Source of the DNA: Apteryx mantelli
Lineage: Eukaryota; Chordata; Aves; Apterygiformes; Apterygidae
Assembly: GCF_036417845.1 (NCBI RefSeq)
Contig: NC_089980.1
Location: 44,266,501 to 44,330,500 of the forward strand
Length of the DNA stretch: 64,000 nucleotides
Direction: 5' to 3'
Shown: piece after piece, positions 38,801 to 48,458 of the stretch
How the letters are laid out: the number at the start of each line of letters is the position of its first letter
Position numbering within the stretch: position 1 is the first letter of the stretch
Position numbers and translations under genes: made by a program
Notes under the pieces: generated by a model
Databases searched by the model: none
What the model saw: only the letters and a program-made list of their open reading frames with translations
Told to the model about the DNA's origin: nothing

Positions 38801-41800
38801 GAGGAATAACCCCAGTCACCAGTACAGGTTGGGGGCTGACCTGCTGGAAAGCAGCTCTGCGGAGAAGGACCTGGGAGTGCTGGTGGACATCAAGTTAAGC
38901 ATGAGGCAGCAATGTGCCCTTGTGGCCAAGAAGGCCAATGGTATCCTGGGGTGCATCAGGAAGAGTGTTGCCAGCAGGTCGAGGGAGGTGATTCTCCCCC
39001 TCTGCTCAGCTCTGCTGAGGCCACATCTGGAGTACTGCGTCCAGTTCTGGGCTCCCCAGTACAAGAGGGATGTGGCACTACCGGAGCAAGTCCAGCGAAG
39101 GGCTACAAAGATGATTAGGGGACTGGAGCATCTCTCTTATGAGGAAAGGCTGAGAGAGCTGGGCCTGTTTAGCCTAGAGAAGAGAAGGCTGAGAGGAGAT
39201 CTTATCAATGTGTACAAGTATGTGAAGGGAGGGTGTCGAGAGGATGGGACCAGACTCTTTTCAGTGGTGCCCAGCGACAGGACGCGAGGCAACGGGCACA
39301 GACTGAAACACAGACGCTTCCATCTGAACATGAGGAAAAACTTTTTCACTGTGAGGGTGACAGAGCACTGGAACAGGTTGCCCAGAGAGGTGGTGGAGTC
39401 TCCTTCTCTGGAGATATTCAAAACGCGCCTGGATGCAATCCTGTGCAATGTGCTCTAGGTGACCCTGCTTGAGCAGGAGGGTTGGACTAGATGATCTCCA
39501 GAGGTCCCTTCCAACCTCAGTGATTCTGTGATTCTGTGATTCTGTGACAGGATGATCACAGGTGCCACAAGTCCCTTCCTTATGCCTCTGTGTCTCCTTC
39601 TACCCCAGGGATAATACACTGAGCAGTGTCACCGCCTGCAAGAGAGCAGGGACCTGGATCTCGTAGAGGATCAGATATGCACCACATCTACAAGCAGGAG
39701 CATGAAGCTACAAGGTTTAAACACATTACTTTCTGCTGGAGCCCAAGATCCCTCTTCCATGGCCTTTCCCAAGGAACTGACGCCTGCTCCTGGGCTATGC
39801 AGCACAGGGCCTCGGGGACATGGCAGGTGGCCAGGCTGCTTACAGTACACACAGGGAGCAGCAGAAGGCCCTGTCCATCCCGGCCAACCCTGACCCAGCT
39901 GGGCTCTCGGCACACTGTACCTTCTGCCTGATCCACGCTTCCAGCCGCTCGGCCTTCCTGGTGAAGTCCTGCAGGCTCCGCAGCCCGCCCAGGGCTCTGC
40001 TCTGGCTGGCGGCCATCTGCCGGAGGAGCTGCCACTGCTCCCGCAGGGCCAGCAGCTGCCGCCGCACCGTCTCGGCGGTGGGGCTCGGCCAGCCCATCAG
40101 CTGCTCACCCATCTGTGGGGGCAAGGGACCCACTCAGGGGCAGGCACTGCCCCGGGGGCCCTGGCCCGCCAGGGAGGCACGGGAAGAGCACAGAGGCACC
40201 GACACTGCCTAGTTATGGCAGAGGAGAGCTCGGATGGGGAAGGTCCCTGCGGCGAGGGGGTCTGCGCTGCAGCCTGGCCTCACCTGGTTGAGCTTTATCA
40301 GCGTGTTCTCAAAATCCTTCATGTCCCTCTGCAGGGTCTGAGCCACCTGCTCCCAGTCCTGCATGTTGCAGCTGTCTTTCAGGTCCCGCAGCTTGCCTCG
40401 CACCCAGCCCTCCGCCTGCCACGCGAGGAAAAGCCATGAGCTGGGCGGTCTCTGGCTCTGCAAGAGCCCCGAGGCTGCGGCAGTGGGGATGGGAAGGTGA
40501 GTGGCATCTCTTTTTTCCACCTGCTCCAGCCCGGTGCAGGCTGACAGGAGAAGCCGCAGCAGGCCGAGCGGGGAGGCTCTGCACAAGACGTCCCCATGCA
40601 AGACATCTGCTCTCCTTGCCCATGCAAACGCGTGCATGCGCACGCGCGCCCCCTCCGGCATGCGGATGCAGCCCCTCTTCGCCATCCCTATTCCCATGCT
40701 GCTGGCGAGGGAAAGGGACCCGGGGGGGAGGAAGGGGGGGGGGATGTGTGTGTGCATGTGTGGAGGAAGCTGGGCCCTGGTGTGAGCTGACCCCCTCTCC
40801 CTGGGGCTGACAGCCAGGGAGAGGCAGCCAAAAATGATCTCATGCCACAACAATGGCTTCGCTCGAGGCCGAGAGTTCAGCCCTCCCCGCAGCGCACCCC
40901 ACCCCGCAGCTCACATGAAAGGCTCCCGCGCGCAGGCAGCCCCCTCGCCCCTCCGCCACAGCCGGGCTGCGGGCGCAGTCCGGCGGCCAGGGACCCCCAG
41001 CGGGGGCTCACCTGCAGCATCTCCCGGTTGAACTGGGCTATCAAGGGGCTCAGGTTGAGAAGGTTGGCCGGTCCCGCGCTGCTTCGCCCACCGCTTTTCA
41101 GTGCGGCGGGCTCCTTGCTCTTGGGGCTTTCTCTCTGAGGAGCCGCTGCGGGGCCTCCTGTGAGCTGGGGTGGGCAGAGGGGGGAAAAGTCAGCGTGCCT
41201 CCCTGAGGAGCCCTCCAAGAGCCTCTCCGGAGAGAGCTTGTCAGTGGCGTTTTGGAAGCCCAAATAAATTATGTCAGCCTCCCTCATCCCCGATCCTGTT
41301 GCTTCACTGACATATTTGGAGTGTTCTCACAGAGTCCTGAGGCACAATTTCCCTTTGCAGAAGCTGCGCTGGCTGCACTCACAGCCCTAGCAGGGGGGTT
41401 ACCAGACTGTTCTTCATTCCCAGGTCACTCCTAGCTGACAGGCTGGCATCTAACGCCTGGGCTTGTCCCAGCACCCTTGGCTGAGGCAGACACCGTGTTT
41501 GCTGCCCTTCTAGCCTGAAGCTGTGCATTTCTGCAAGGAGCATATGCATCTGTGGCATTCGCTCTGCATTGCCCTGGCAGGGCCCCCAGGTCACCCCAGG
41601 GCTCCCCATGGAGCCCCAAAGAGGATGAAGCAACCTGGGAGGGTTGTGCTGCTGCTCCCAAAGGCAAATGGAGCAGAGCTGGCAGTCAGCTCCCCAGCCA
41701 TTGCAGCCACTGCCGCATGAAAGACCCTGCCAGAGCTGCGGCCAGGGGCAGGGCCAGAGCCGGGGCATGGGGCTGGGTGCTGCGGGGCAGAGCTGGATCA

Positions 41801-44800
41801 TGGGGCCACGCTTGGAGAGGTTTCTCTAGGAGTAGTAAGGGTGTCACAGAGCTGTCTCAGAATGCTATTTGCTTTTCTCTTTGTGAACAATCCTCCTAAA
41901 ACATAGTCCCCAGTGAGACGGGGAGCTCCTGAAGAGGTCCCTGGCTCTGTAGCTGTCCTGCTTGCCCCTGCCCCGTCCCCTGCTGCATGCTGCCGGGCAC
42001 TGGGGACAGCCTTTCCCAGGACACACGTCCCGTCCCTCTGAGCGATGAGCCAAGTGATGAGGCAGGAGAGCTGCAGAAACAAAAGGGTGATTCTCCTAGC
42101 TGTCTCCCACCGTTGCCTACACGGTGCCAGGGCAGCCGTCGTTCCCGATGAGCTCAGTCCATGGCTTCTTCAGGGGCATCTGGAGACTCTTATTCTCAGC
42201 GAGTGGTGGTGGGGGGAGAGGCATGGCATTTCCCCTGGGCTTTGGTCTTGCAGGCAGCCGGCACTGACGAAATGCTCTGTTAGGGCTCCAGCCCCATCAG
42301 GGGCCACAGTGAAGGTCAGCCAGAGAAAGAGCTGGCCTTGTGCCAAGCTCAGCCCTGGACCCAGCTGCAGAAATCCCTGAGGAAGGCGCAGCCTCAGAAG
42401 CGGTTGCTGCCCAGCATAGCTGAAGAGCCCAGGGCCCCACTGCTGCCCAGGGACAGAGCTGCCCCTGGGGCCTGGTCTTGTCCAAAGCACCACTTTCAAA
42501 GCAGGGGGTCACATTAACCCAGAGCTGAGCTCGAGTTTCACGCAAGGTCAAGCCAGGACCCAGCCAGGTGGCTGTATGCTCTCCCCCAGGCCTCAGCAGT
42601 CATACTTTCTGCATCCCAGGTTAAGTCAGGCCAAGCGCTTGACCACATGATGGTCAATGCTAAGCTAAGGTAAACAGGACACCGAGCACTGAAACATTTT
42701 GCTGGAGAAACCTCTCCCAAGTCAAACCCCAAGCCCAGCCAAGCAGGGAAGTGCAGGACTCTGCTTGCTGCCTCCTCTGATCAGGCAGCAACTGCTCCCT
42801 TGATCTGCACTGGAAAACAGTCCACCGCCAAGGGCAGGCTCTGCTGGTGGGCTCAGCTGGAGGGCTTGGCTGTGATCTGCCCTGCTGGGGGTCCCAGCTG
42901 TACCCAGCAGCCTGCCAGGGTGGTATCTCTGGGGAGTCTGTGGAGCAGCAGGTTTCAGGCAACTGTTTCAGGCTCTCTAACCACTCTGGCATGTGTCACC
43001 CCGCTGATGACATGGCAGTCACTTTTCAAAGCCTTTCTGCCTAACCACAAGAACTAGAGAAATTCTTTCCCCTGCCCCCCCCTTGTTTTTTTGTAGAAAC
43101 ACAGATTCTCAGACCCTCCTATCACTTCAGGATCTTCAGTCTCCAGTCTTCAGATCTCCAGCCATCCTTGTCCCCAGGCACACCACCAGCCCATAGCGGG
43201 TATGTCTCACTGCTCTGACTGCACACTACAGCTTTGGCAGCTGACTTGCAGCCCTCCTTTGCTCAGCCCCCAAACCAGCCAGACTGCACTCCTCAGTAAG
43301 GCCTGTCTAGACCATGAGAGCTGGGGCACATACCACGTAGAAGGGGGAGCCTCGGTCCACCAGCGAGCAGAAACCACCAGCATGGGGGCTCCTGGCCTCC
43401 TGCTTCTCTTCCTCCACATCCAATTCCTTTCTGAGAAAGACCCAGAGGTGGGGAGATGCAGCCCCATGAGTCTTTCAGCATTTGACCCTCTGAGTGGCCA
43501 AGGAGTCCTAACATGTCACAGCAGCCTCCTCCTGCCCTGGGACAGAGAAGGCTGTTGATGATACCCAGACACAGCGTGGTGAGGCTCTTTCCCAGCCCTC
43601 TGCATTCATCCAGGCCAGGCCCCCCCCAGGCAGTGTCCACTAGCTCCCTCCATGCCTTCAGCAAGTGGCAAGGGCTTCTAAGGTGGCTTGCTCAGTGCCT
43701 TCCACATGTTAGCTTCCCCATACTTTTTCCTCTTGAACTGTCTCCAAAAGCAACAGAAACACATTCTGTGGCCTCCTCCAGCCCCTGGCAGTGTTAGCAT
43801 GACTTTCTCGCTGTGGGCAGGCATAGACCCCATTACCTCCTCATGACAGCGACGGCAAAGGGGTGCAGGGCACAGGAAAAGGTTGACACCATTGGCATGA
43901 ACTGCCTCAGCCACCAATACTTGACCGCAGCCTGGCTGGGAGGTAAGAGTTAAGAGGGTGGCTGACTCACAGAGAAGGGCTCCCCGGGGACACAGGCTGC
44001 GGGCGTGAGCAGGAGAGGCAGGAGGAAGGAAGTCCAGGAGCCATGGCCAGGCACAGAGAGGAGGTCCAGGATGAACTCTACATTACCTTATTGCTAATGG
44101 AGCCCAACCCCAGCACAAGAGATGCGTGGGATTGCTTGGATCATACACAGAGGCAGTCACCCTTATCCTCTACTTTTGGACATTTTCTTATACCATCAGA
44201 TATAGCAGGCCAGTTTAGGGACCTCCTTCCACCCCTTCCTCAGTGCCACTTTGCTTTCTCCATAATAGCCGTCCAAGCATTCACAATGAGACATGAGGTG
44301 CTGGGCTCTGTGTGCTGCCCTAACACCCACTCCCAAATCTCCCCTGAGGCCACAGCAAAGGAGGCAGCGAATCAGCTAGAACGAGAGTTGGCCCAGCACT
44401 GCTCGGACCACTCTGAACAAAGCAGGACTCGCTCCCTGAGCAGAAAGCAACTTCCTAGTGCCACAGCAGGACTCCAGGAGTTCCATAACTCAAGAGCTCC
44501 TGCCACCAGAAGGGCTCAGATCTCCATGAACAGCTCATGATCCTACAGCCTCCTGCCCCCACAGGCTCTACTTTACAGGAGAAGGAAAGTGTACTACGGG
44601 CCAGTGGGAAGCCTTGCCCGCCGTCACCTACAAATCTGTCCCTGGTTCTGGCACAGTCTGACATCAGGCACCCCTTGCTTAAGACACACTCTGGCCCAGA
44701 CCCCATTTACCCTCTTGCAAATGATTTCAGCAGGGCTCTCCGTAGCAGATGAGCACTACCAGGGGGCTGTCGAGCCTGGCTGGCCGGCAGAGCCTGCGCT

Positions 44801-47595
44801 GCTGGCTGCAGCCAGCCGACTGCAGCAGGCCACGCGACAGCATCCCATCCTGAGCAGGAAGAGCGGACAGGGAGCAAGACTGAGTCACAGAGCAGCCAAC
44901 GCAGCGAGAGCTTAGCGCTTCTGGCAGGGCCATGCCAGCAGCTGCGGGAAGCACGGCTCCCTTGCTAAGGAGACAGCACCTCCCTGCCCCGACTGCAGTG
45001 CCTAGAGGTTTGAATGCCTGTTTAGGGAACAGCAGGGAGCTAAAGACAAAAAGGTTGCTGGGCATGAGATCCTAGGAAGCCCTCTTCTCAGTGGCAGTGT
45101 CCCATGCTTGCTGCAGCTTGCAGGGCCCTTTCCCAGCCAGCACTCAGCCATGGGAAATAAGCCCGCAGGTGACACGGGAGCTTTATTTAAAGGCTGTATC
45201 TTGCGATCCATCAACTGCAGGAAAAGAGTGCTGTCAGCACAAGGATGACTTCATCCTTCCTGCGGAGCTGCTTCACTGGCACTGCCCCCACACACCTCCC
45301 CAAGCCCATCCAGCCAGAGGTGGGTCCTCGTTCGTGCAAAGCAACAAACTCTCCGAGGCCTCACACTGCCTTGGGGACTGAAGGCTGCGGATGAGGAACT
45401 GTGCCTCCCACTGCTGCTGCCCATGAAAATCAGCAAGGTCTAACCCAACAGCTCATTAGCCTCACACACATGTGCATCCACATACATGAACACACACACA
45501 CACAAGTGCGTTCTTGGCTCATGGCTAGGGATCCGATTAAAGACTTCTTCCTTGGGGCCTGTGAGGTAATGTGTTAACCGGTCACCAGCAGGAACCCAGA
45601 CTTCACAGACATTTAACAAGTGAAGTAAATGTAGTGGCCTCAGCTTCATTCTCTGAGGATGCTTTCTTCCCTTATTAAAAGCAAGCCAAATGTGGCACAT
45701 AAGCTCACTGCATTCCCTTAGAAAAGTAGGTGCCAATGACTTCATACGAGCAAGATGAGGAGGGCCAGACCCTTCCAGGCTGCTGCTGGGCTGTGCTAGT
45801 CCTGGCAGAGGTCCTGGATGCCAGGGAGGTGGGGCAGGCGTGAGGGGTAGGGGCACAGCTCGGGCAGTCGGGGCCAGGCTGGCAGAGGCCATGGGGCAGG
45901 AGCAGACTGGGGGGCTGGGGGCTGGGCTAGCAGGGGCTGTGTGGCAGGCTTGGGTAAGCCCTAGCAAGCTGCTCCGCCTGTGCTTCAGCCCAGCTCTTGT
46001 GCCTGGACTAGGGGAAAGCACTCCCCTCCTCTCCTCTCCCCTGGTTGCCACCCTACATAGCACGCTGTTTCTCCCACCGTGCCCTGGCTCTCTCACTCTT
46101 CCTCCCAAAGCTCCATCTTGTAGTCTTCCCCTCCAGTCCAGCTCCACACACCCCCCCCCCCAATGCTGCACAGACAGGAAGGCTGATCCTGGCAACCTCC
46201 AGAGTCCCAAAAAACACCACCATTACGAGCACATGTCCCCACTTTATATGAAAGAGGGGAGCCCTCAAGCAGATCCCCTTTGGGTTGCGCAGGCTGAAGC
46301 TACGCAGCGAGGACCTGCCTGTGTGCTGAAGCAATCAGCAGTTCTTGTGAGGCTGTGCCTAGCCTTTATTGGCAATGAAGAAGAAGGTTTTGGCAGTCAG
46401 CTGCACTGCTCTCCCTAGCACTATCCCACTGTGAAACCAGCTGCTGCAGGTCAGGGTTAAATCACAAGGAGTTCCTGTCTGTTCTTTCCAGCTATGAGGA
46501 GGAGGTCTCTGAGTTGCCTTCCTCCCTGTCCCAGCTACTCAGGGGTCTCCTGAGCTCCAGCTCTGACAGATGAGGACGTCTGTGTCTCCTAGCGCTGAAA
46601 CTGGGAGGGCGAGATGCCAGGACTCCTGGGTTCTGCTCCCAGCCAGGGCAGGGGACTGACAGGCAGGAGCCTCGTCCTGGCTCTGCCTCACTGTGTGGCC
46701 CTTCGTGAGTCACTTCCCTTCTCTGAGCCTCGGTTTCCCCACCGGTAAAAGGAAGAGCACGTTCCCAGTTCCCCTAACACAAATAGATCACAGGCATCCA
46801 AAGAGCAGAGCCCTACACAACTCAGGCTCTGGGGCAGAGCTTTTCTGTTTCATTTTAGTCTCAAGGAAAGCTCATTTCCAACTTTCCCCTCAAAGACCTC
46901 TTACCCTCCAGCCCCACGGTGCTGGGAAGAGAGGGCGTGGGAGGCAGAGAGGAAGCAAGCTATCCCAGGAGCCCTGTAGCAAATGCTCCCTGGAGACAGC
47001 GCTTTTCGGGGAGGGCAGAAAGAAGGTAGCAGAAATCCCCCTGCCTGGGCACAGCCTCCCCTAAGACCTACACATCCCCTTGCAGACAGGGATGGGGACT
47101 GCAGAGCAGAGGGGCCAGCCCTGAAGGGATGGGTAGAGCAGGGTGCAGGGTATGGGAAGTCCTTACCTTGAACTGAGCTTTCCCTGGTCTACTGTTGTTG
47201 TTGTTGTGGTTCCTCTCACCGCCAGTCTGGGCAGGGTCCCCGAGTCCCCCTGCATCACCTGGGACAGCTTCCCCATGCCAGTTGGACAGCGTGATCTTCT
47301 TAATGGAGCGGGCAAGAGAGTTGCGGTTAAGCCGGTCCTCATCGGTGACTCCTTCTTCCACAGGGCTGGTGCTGTGGGGCTGGCTGTCGGGGGGAGCGGG
47401 GTTGGCCCGGGCCCGGGCCAGGTAGAGGGAGATGCGCTCGTTGAGGTTGTGTCGAAGGCCGTGGTGGTTATCCAGAGCGGAGGCGAGAGCGATGCCAGGG
47501 CGAGCATCCCCAGAGAAGTCGGCGGCACACTTGGGCAGGGAGAGCTTGGTGCTTATGGTGAAGGGCTGGACCTTCCTCGCCGTGCTGCCAGACAT
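18179..47595 (-). CDS. CH-less beta-spectrin-like protein, 32 coding exons, 2,162 residues
   Basis: Exons, 5' to 3': 47595-47167, 41164-41012, 40415-40284, 40112-39921, 36794-36711, 36341-36223, 36049-35914, 35644-35558, 35405-35290, 34666-34516, 34259-34153, 33850-33760, 33568-33419, 33342-33205, 32812-32556, 32412-32286, 31986-31855, 31555-31400, 30730-30510, 29420-29243, 28871-28725, 28369-27977, 27570-27451, 26035-24320, 23777-23697, 22429-22343, 22050-21959, 21659-21574, 20818-20752, 20434-20277, 19613-19464, 18414-18179. Every junction has AG and GT and the phases agree; the total is 6,489 bases. Layout: novel N-terminus (1-194), about eight spectrin-type repeats (about 195-1100), two unassigned segments (1102-1272), disordered region (1273-1844), beta-spectrin-type PH domain (about 1850-1957), tail ending in lysine-rich [11 protein letters not shown] and tail indicate beta-spectrin kinship; the CH domains that bind actin are absent. 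A cytoskeletal or membrane-skeletal scaffold role is inferred. The gene was not recognised by name. Confidence 0.85.
21574..23777 (-). other. PH domain, beta-spectrin type (exons 25-28)
   Basis: Four exons (23777-23697, 22429-22343, 22050-21959, 21659-21574) encode a pleckstrin-homology domain. It begins [11 protein letters not shown], continues with [20 protein letters not shown], the [20 protein letters not shown] strand pair, and closes with the C-terminal helix [10 protein letters not shown] carrying the invariant Trp. The opening MEG-L-RKH, the TKK-x-x-CFRL segment and DGSEYL closely follow beta-spectrin PH domains, which bind inositol phospholipids at membranes. Confidence 0.9.
23437..23462. 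repeat. Poly-T then poly-G tract
   Basis: About 14 T followed directly by about 12 G in intron 25, between two PH-domain exons. Likely length-variable and hard to sequence accurately. Confidence 0.85.
24320..26035 (-). other. Exon 24: large exon, probably disordered, 572 residues
   Basis: One 1,716-base exon, far larger than the others, opens after an acceptor at 26036 and ends at a GTCAGA donor. The product is rich in Gly, Pro, Ser, Ala and charged residues and has little predicted order. There are short islands of possible constraint such as [40 protein letters not shown] and a Glu-rich helix with [18 protein letters not shown]. It joins the repeat region to the PH domain, where ordinary beta-spectrins have a much shorter linker. 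Confidence 0.75.
27451..28369 (-). other. Exons 22-23: unassigned segments after the rod
   Basis: Exon 22 (28369-27977, 131 residues) starts with a helical stretch, passes through acidic and Pro-rich sequence and then shows a compact motif, [17 protein letters not shown]. Exon 23 (27570-27451, 40 residues, both ends phase 0) encodes [20 protein letters not shown] followed by RKPSHQS. Both look constrained, with hydrophobic and basic patterning, and are not spectrin repeats. I do not recognise a family. A frame also continues past the exon 22 donor (GTACGT), but in-phase joining favours splicing there. Confidence 0.65.
36984..39458 (+). CDS. CR1 ORF2 fragment: endonuclease C-terminal part plus reverse transcriptase
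   Basis: An unbroken 824-codon frame. The endonuclease portion keeps [17 protein letters not shown] and the SDHEMVEF motif (Asp-His pair), but its N-terminal catalytic part is lost. The frame is open just upstream of this Met (VRIKGQAS), so the Met is arbitrary. The reverse transcriptase shows NHRPVSLTS, the palm Asp in [26 protein letters not shown] and the catalytic FADD box in [10 protein letters not shown], followed by the C-terminal region of CR1 ([22 protein letters not shown]). Two positions differ from what I recall as CR1 consensus: DFSKAFD reads DFSKVFD, and GVPQGS reads GVPQGP. Without the full endonuclease it is unlikely to mobilise on its own. The open frame suggests fairly recent insertion. 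Confidence 0.9.
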   Translation: MGDTVVGVYYRPPDQDEEVDEAFYRQLEVASRSQALVLMGDFNHPDICWKDNTARHKQSQSFLQSIGDNFLTQVVEEPTRRGVLLDLVLTNKEGLVEDVKVGSSLGCSDHEMVEFRVLRGGSRAPSRIATLDFRRANFGLFRDLLGGIPWVRALEGRGVQESWLIFKHHLLQAQERCIPMSRKSSKGGRRPAWMSKELLAKLNQKKEVYRKWKGGQATWEEYRNVVRVCRDVTRKAKAHLELNLARDVKDNKKGFFKYISSKRKTRENVGPLLNGVGALVTKDAEKAELLNAASASVFTAQASPQEPQTLEAREEVWRKEDFPLVEEDRVRDHLSKLDTHKSMGADGMHPRVLRELADVIAKPLSIIFERSWRTGEVPEDWKKANVTPVFKKGKKEDPGNHRPVSLTSIPGKVMEQLILEAISKHVEEKKVIRSSQHGFTKGKSCLTNLIAFYDGMTGWVDEGRAVDVVYLDFSKVFDTVSHNILIGKLRKCGLDEWTVRWIENWLNGRAQRVVISGTESSWRPVASGVPQGPVLGPVLFNFFINDLDEGTECTLSKFADDTKLGGVADTPEGCAAIQRDLDRLERWVERNLMKFNKGKCRVLHLGRNNPSHQYRLGADLLESSSAEKDLGVLVDIKLSMRQQCALVAKKANGILGCIRKSVASRSREVILPLCSALLRPHLEYCVQFWAPQYKRDVALPEQVQRRATKMIRGLEHLSYEERLRELGLFSLEKRRLRGDLINVYKYVKGGCREDGTRLFSVVPSDRTRGNGHRLKHRRFHLNMRKNFFTVRVTEHWNRLPREVVESPSLEIFKTRLDAILCNVL
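39521..39546 (+). repeat. CR1 3'-terminal octamer repeat
   Basis: About three tandem copies of TGATTCTG end the CR1 element. This terminal microsatellite is a CR1 hallmark and marks the 3' boundary of the insertion. Confidence 0.9.
40722..40763. repeat. G-rich tract followed by TG repeat
   Basis: Runs of seven to ten G separated by short spacers, then a short TG repeat, in intron 2. G-quadruplex formation is possible but untested. Confidence 0.6.
45490..45504. repeat. CA dinucleotide repeat
   Basis: About seven CA units in a wider CA-rich stretch (about 45462-45504) in intron 1. Confidence 0.75.
46365..46370 (-). terminator. First canonical AATAAA downstream of MYMX
   Basis: Reading left from the MYMX stop, no AATAAA or ATTAAA was seen on the minus strand until this hexamer, about 1.7 kb away, inside intron 1 of the spectrin-repeat gene. 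It could end a MYMX transcript. Support is positional only. Confidence 0.3.
47167..47595 (-). other. Exon 1: N-terminal segment of the spectrin-repeat gene
   Basis: The exon encodes 143 residues from the first ATG after the CpG island to a clean donor (CAAG followed by GTAAGG). The segment is basic and Ser/Thr-rich near the start, has a central stretch containing [17 protein letters not shown] that could form an amphipathic helix, then [17 protein letters not shown], and ends with a short Asn run (HNNNN) coded by a CAA/AAC triplet repeat. No CH domain or other family is recognised. Upstream minus-strand sequence to the CAPN11 end was read for CH-domain exons and none was seen. Confidence 0.8.
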
Positions 47596-48081
47596 CCTCT
47601 CCCTCCCCCCGGCGGCCGGGGAGACGCTTGGGAGGGCGGCGGGGGGACGGCGCGGCCCCGGGGGTGCCGGCGGCAGGGCGGGGGCAATCCCGGGCCCAGC
47701 CCGGAGCCCCCGGGGAGCCGGGACAGCGCGGGGCCAACTCCGCCCCGGGCCGCCGGGCGACGGGGGCGGCCCCGGCCCCGGGCAGCGCCTCCCGGCCCCG
47801 GGAGGGCTCCGGCGGCCCCTGCCCGCGCGGGCGCTCAGCGAGGCGGCCCCGCGGAGAGGGGCAGCGGCGCGGGGGGCGGCCCGGCTCCCATGCCCGGAGC
47901 CGCAGGCACAGCGCGGCGCGGGCGGGCGGCCGTCCGGCCTCTTCTGCCGGCGGGCGGGCCCCCTCCGCCCCCGCCGGGGCTCGTCCCCTCCTCTGCCCGC
48001 GTCCCTCCTCCCGCGGCGGGCCGGGGGAGGCGGGGAAGAGCCGCCGCGCCCTTCCCCTTCCCCTCCCCGCGCCGGGCGGCC

Positions 48082-48270
48082 TCAGTCGTCCACTTTCTTG
48101 TGCAGGTTGAGGATGCAGAGCAGGCAGGTGAGCAGGGCCTGGCGGCTCTCCCGGGAGCGCAGACGGCCGCCCAGGCGGCGCAGCGGCGGCAGCAGGCGCT
48201 GGCGGGCCAGGCGCAGCAGGCGGCCGAGCAGGGCGCGCAGCAGCACGGCGGCGAGCAGCGGGGCGGGCAT
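48082..48270 (-). CDS. MYMX: Myomixer (minion/myomerger), myoblast fusion micropeptide
   Basis: A 62-codon ORF. Myomixer acts with myomaker (MYMK) at the plasma membrane of differentiating myoblasts and drives fusion-pore formation. The product starts [15 protein letters not shown], a hydrophobic N-terminal segment, followed by an Arg/Leu-rich amphipathic helix ([17 protein letters not shown]), then [15 protein letters not shown]. The last part contains ALLTCLL, fitting the conserved AxLyCxL motif described for the family, and the protein ends LHKKVDD. Mammalian myomixer has 84 residues as I recall, so the C-terminal tail is shorter here. The ATG has A at -3. A splice-acceptor-like sequence (GTGTGCCCGCAG) ends about 15 bases before the ATG, so an upstream noncoding exon is possible. 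The position beside CAPN11, same strand, agrees with human 6p21.1. Confidence 0.9.
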   Translation of the reverse strand: MPAPLLAAVLLRALLGRLLRLARQRLLPPLRRLGGRLRSRESRQALLTCLLCILNLHKKVDD

Positions 48271-48452
48271 GCTGCGCCGCCGGCCCTGCGGGCACACGGT
48301 CAGCCGCGCTCCCGACGGGCTCTCCCGCACGCACGCACGCACGGCCCCGGCCGGCCCCGGCGGGCAGGGAGGTCTTTAGCGGGAGGAAGTGCTAGTGCTA
48401 GCCGGGGCCAAACGCGGCCTGCCCGCAGCCCGCCCGCCGCGCCGCGCCGCTC

Positions 48453-48458
48453 CACCTG
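48453..48458 (-). promoter_or_regulatory. E-box upstream of MYMX
   Basis: CACCTG (CAGGTG on the minus strand), a class bound by MyoD and myogenin, lies about 183 bases upstream of the MYMX start codon. MYMX is a known target of myogenic bHLH factors through proximal E-boxes. This particular site is a sequence match only. Confidence 0.45.

Larger units (their letters stand above)
36947..39547 (+). mobile_element. CR1 LINE, 5'-truncated, antisense in intron 4
   Basis: CR1 is the dominant non-LTR retrotransposon of birds. Recognisable sequence starts at about 36947, inside the endonuclease domain ([11 protein letters not shown]), and runs through reverse transcriptase to the CR1 3' end, with its hallmark ggactagatgatctcc segment and terminal TGATTCTG repeats. 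Loss of the 5' end is typical of CR1 copies. No flanking target-site duplication was noticed, which is also usual for this family. It lies between exons 5 and 4 of the spectrin-repeat gene, in the opposite orientation. Confidence 0.95.
28725..41164 (-). other. Spectrin-type repeat rod (exons 2-21)
   Basis: Twenty exons encode long amphipathic helices with spacing and signature residues of spectrin repeats. Examples are [89 protein letters not shown] and [17 protein letters not shown] count roughly eight repeats, although the first is weak. The rod is interrupted by a Ser/Gly/Pro-rich linker (exons 10 and 11, about residues 484-569). Beta-spectrins normally have 17 or more repeats, so this rod is short. 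Confidence 0.8.
41165..47166 (-). other. Intron 1 of the spectrin-repeat gene
   Basis: A 6-kb phase-0 intron, the longest of the gene. I saw no additional in-frame exon with good splice sites. It contains a CA dinucleotide repeat near 45.49 kb and a minus-strand AATAAA at 46365-46370. Confidence 0.6.

Noticed and set aside
43293-43664. A minus-strand frame in intron 1 beginning [12 protein letters not shown]
   Set aside because: It looks helix-like at first but soon becomes Cys/Gly-rich, and no in-phase acceptor and donor pair fits between exons 1 and 2.
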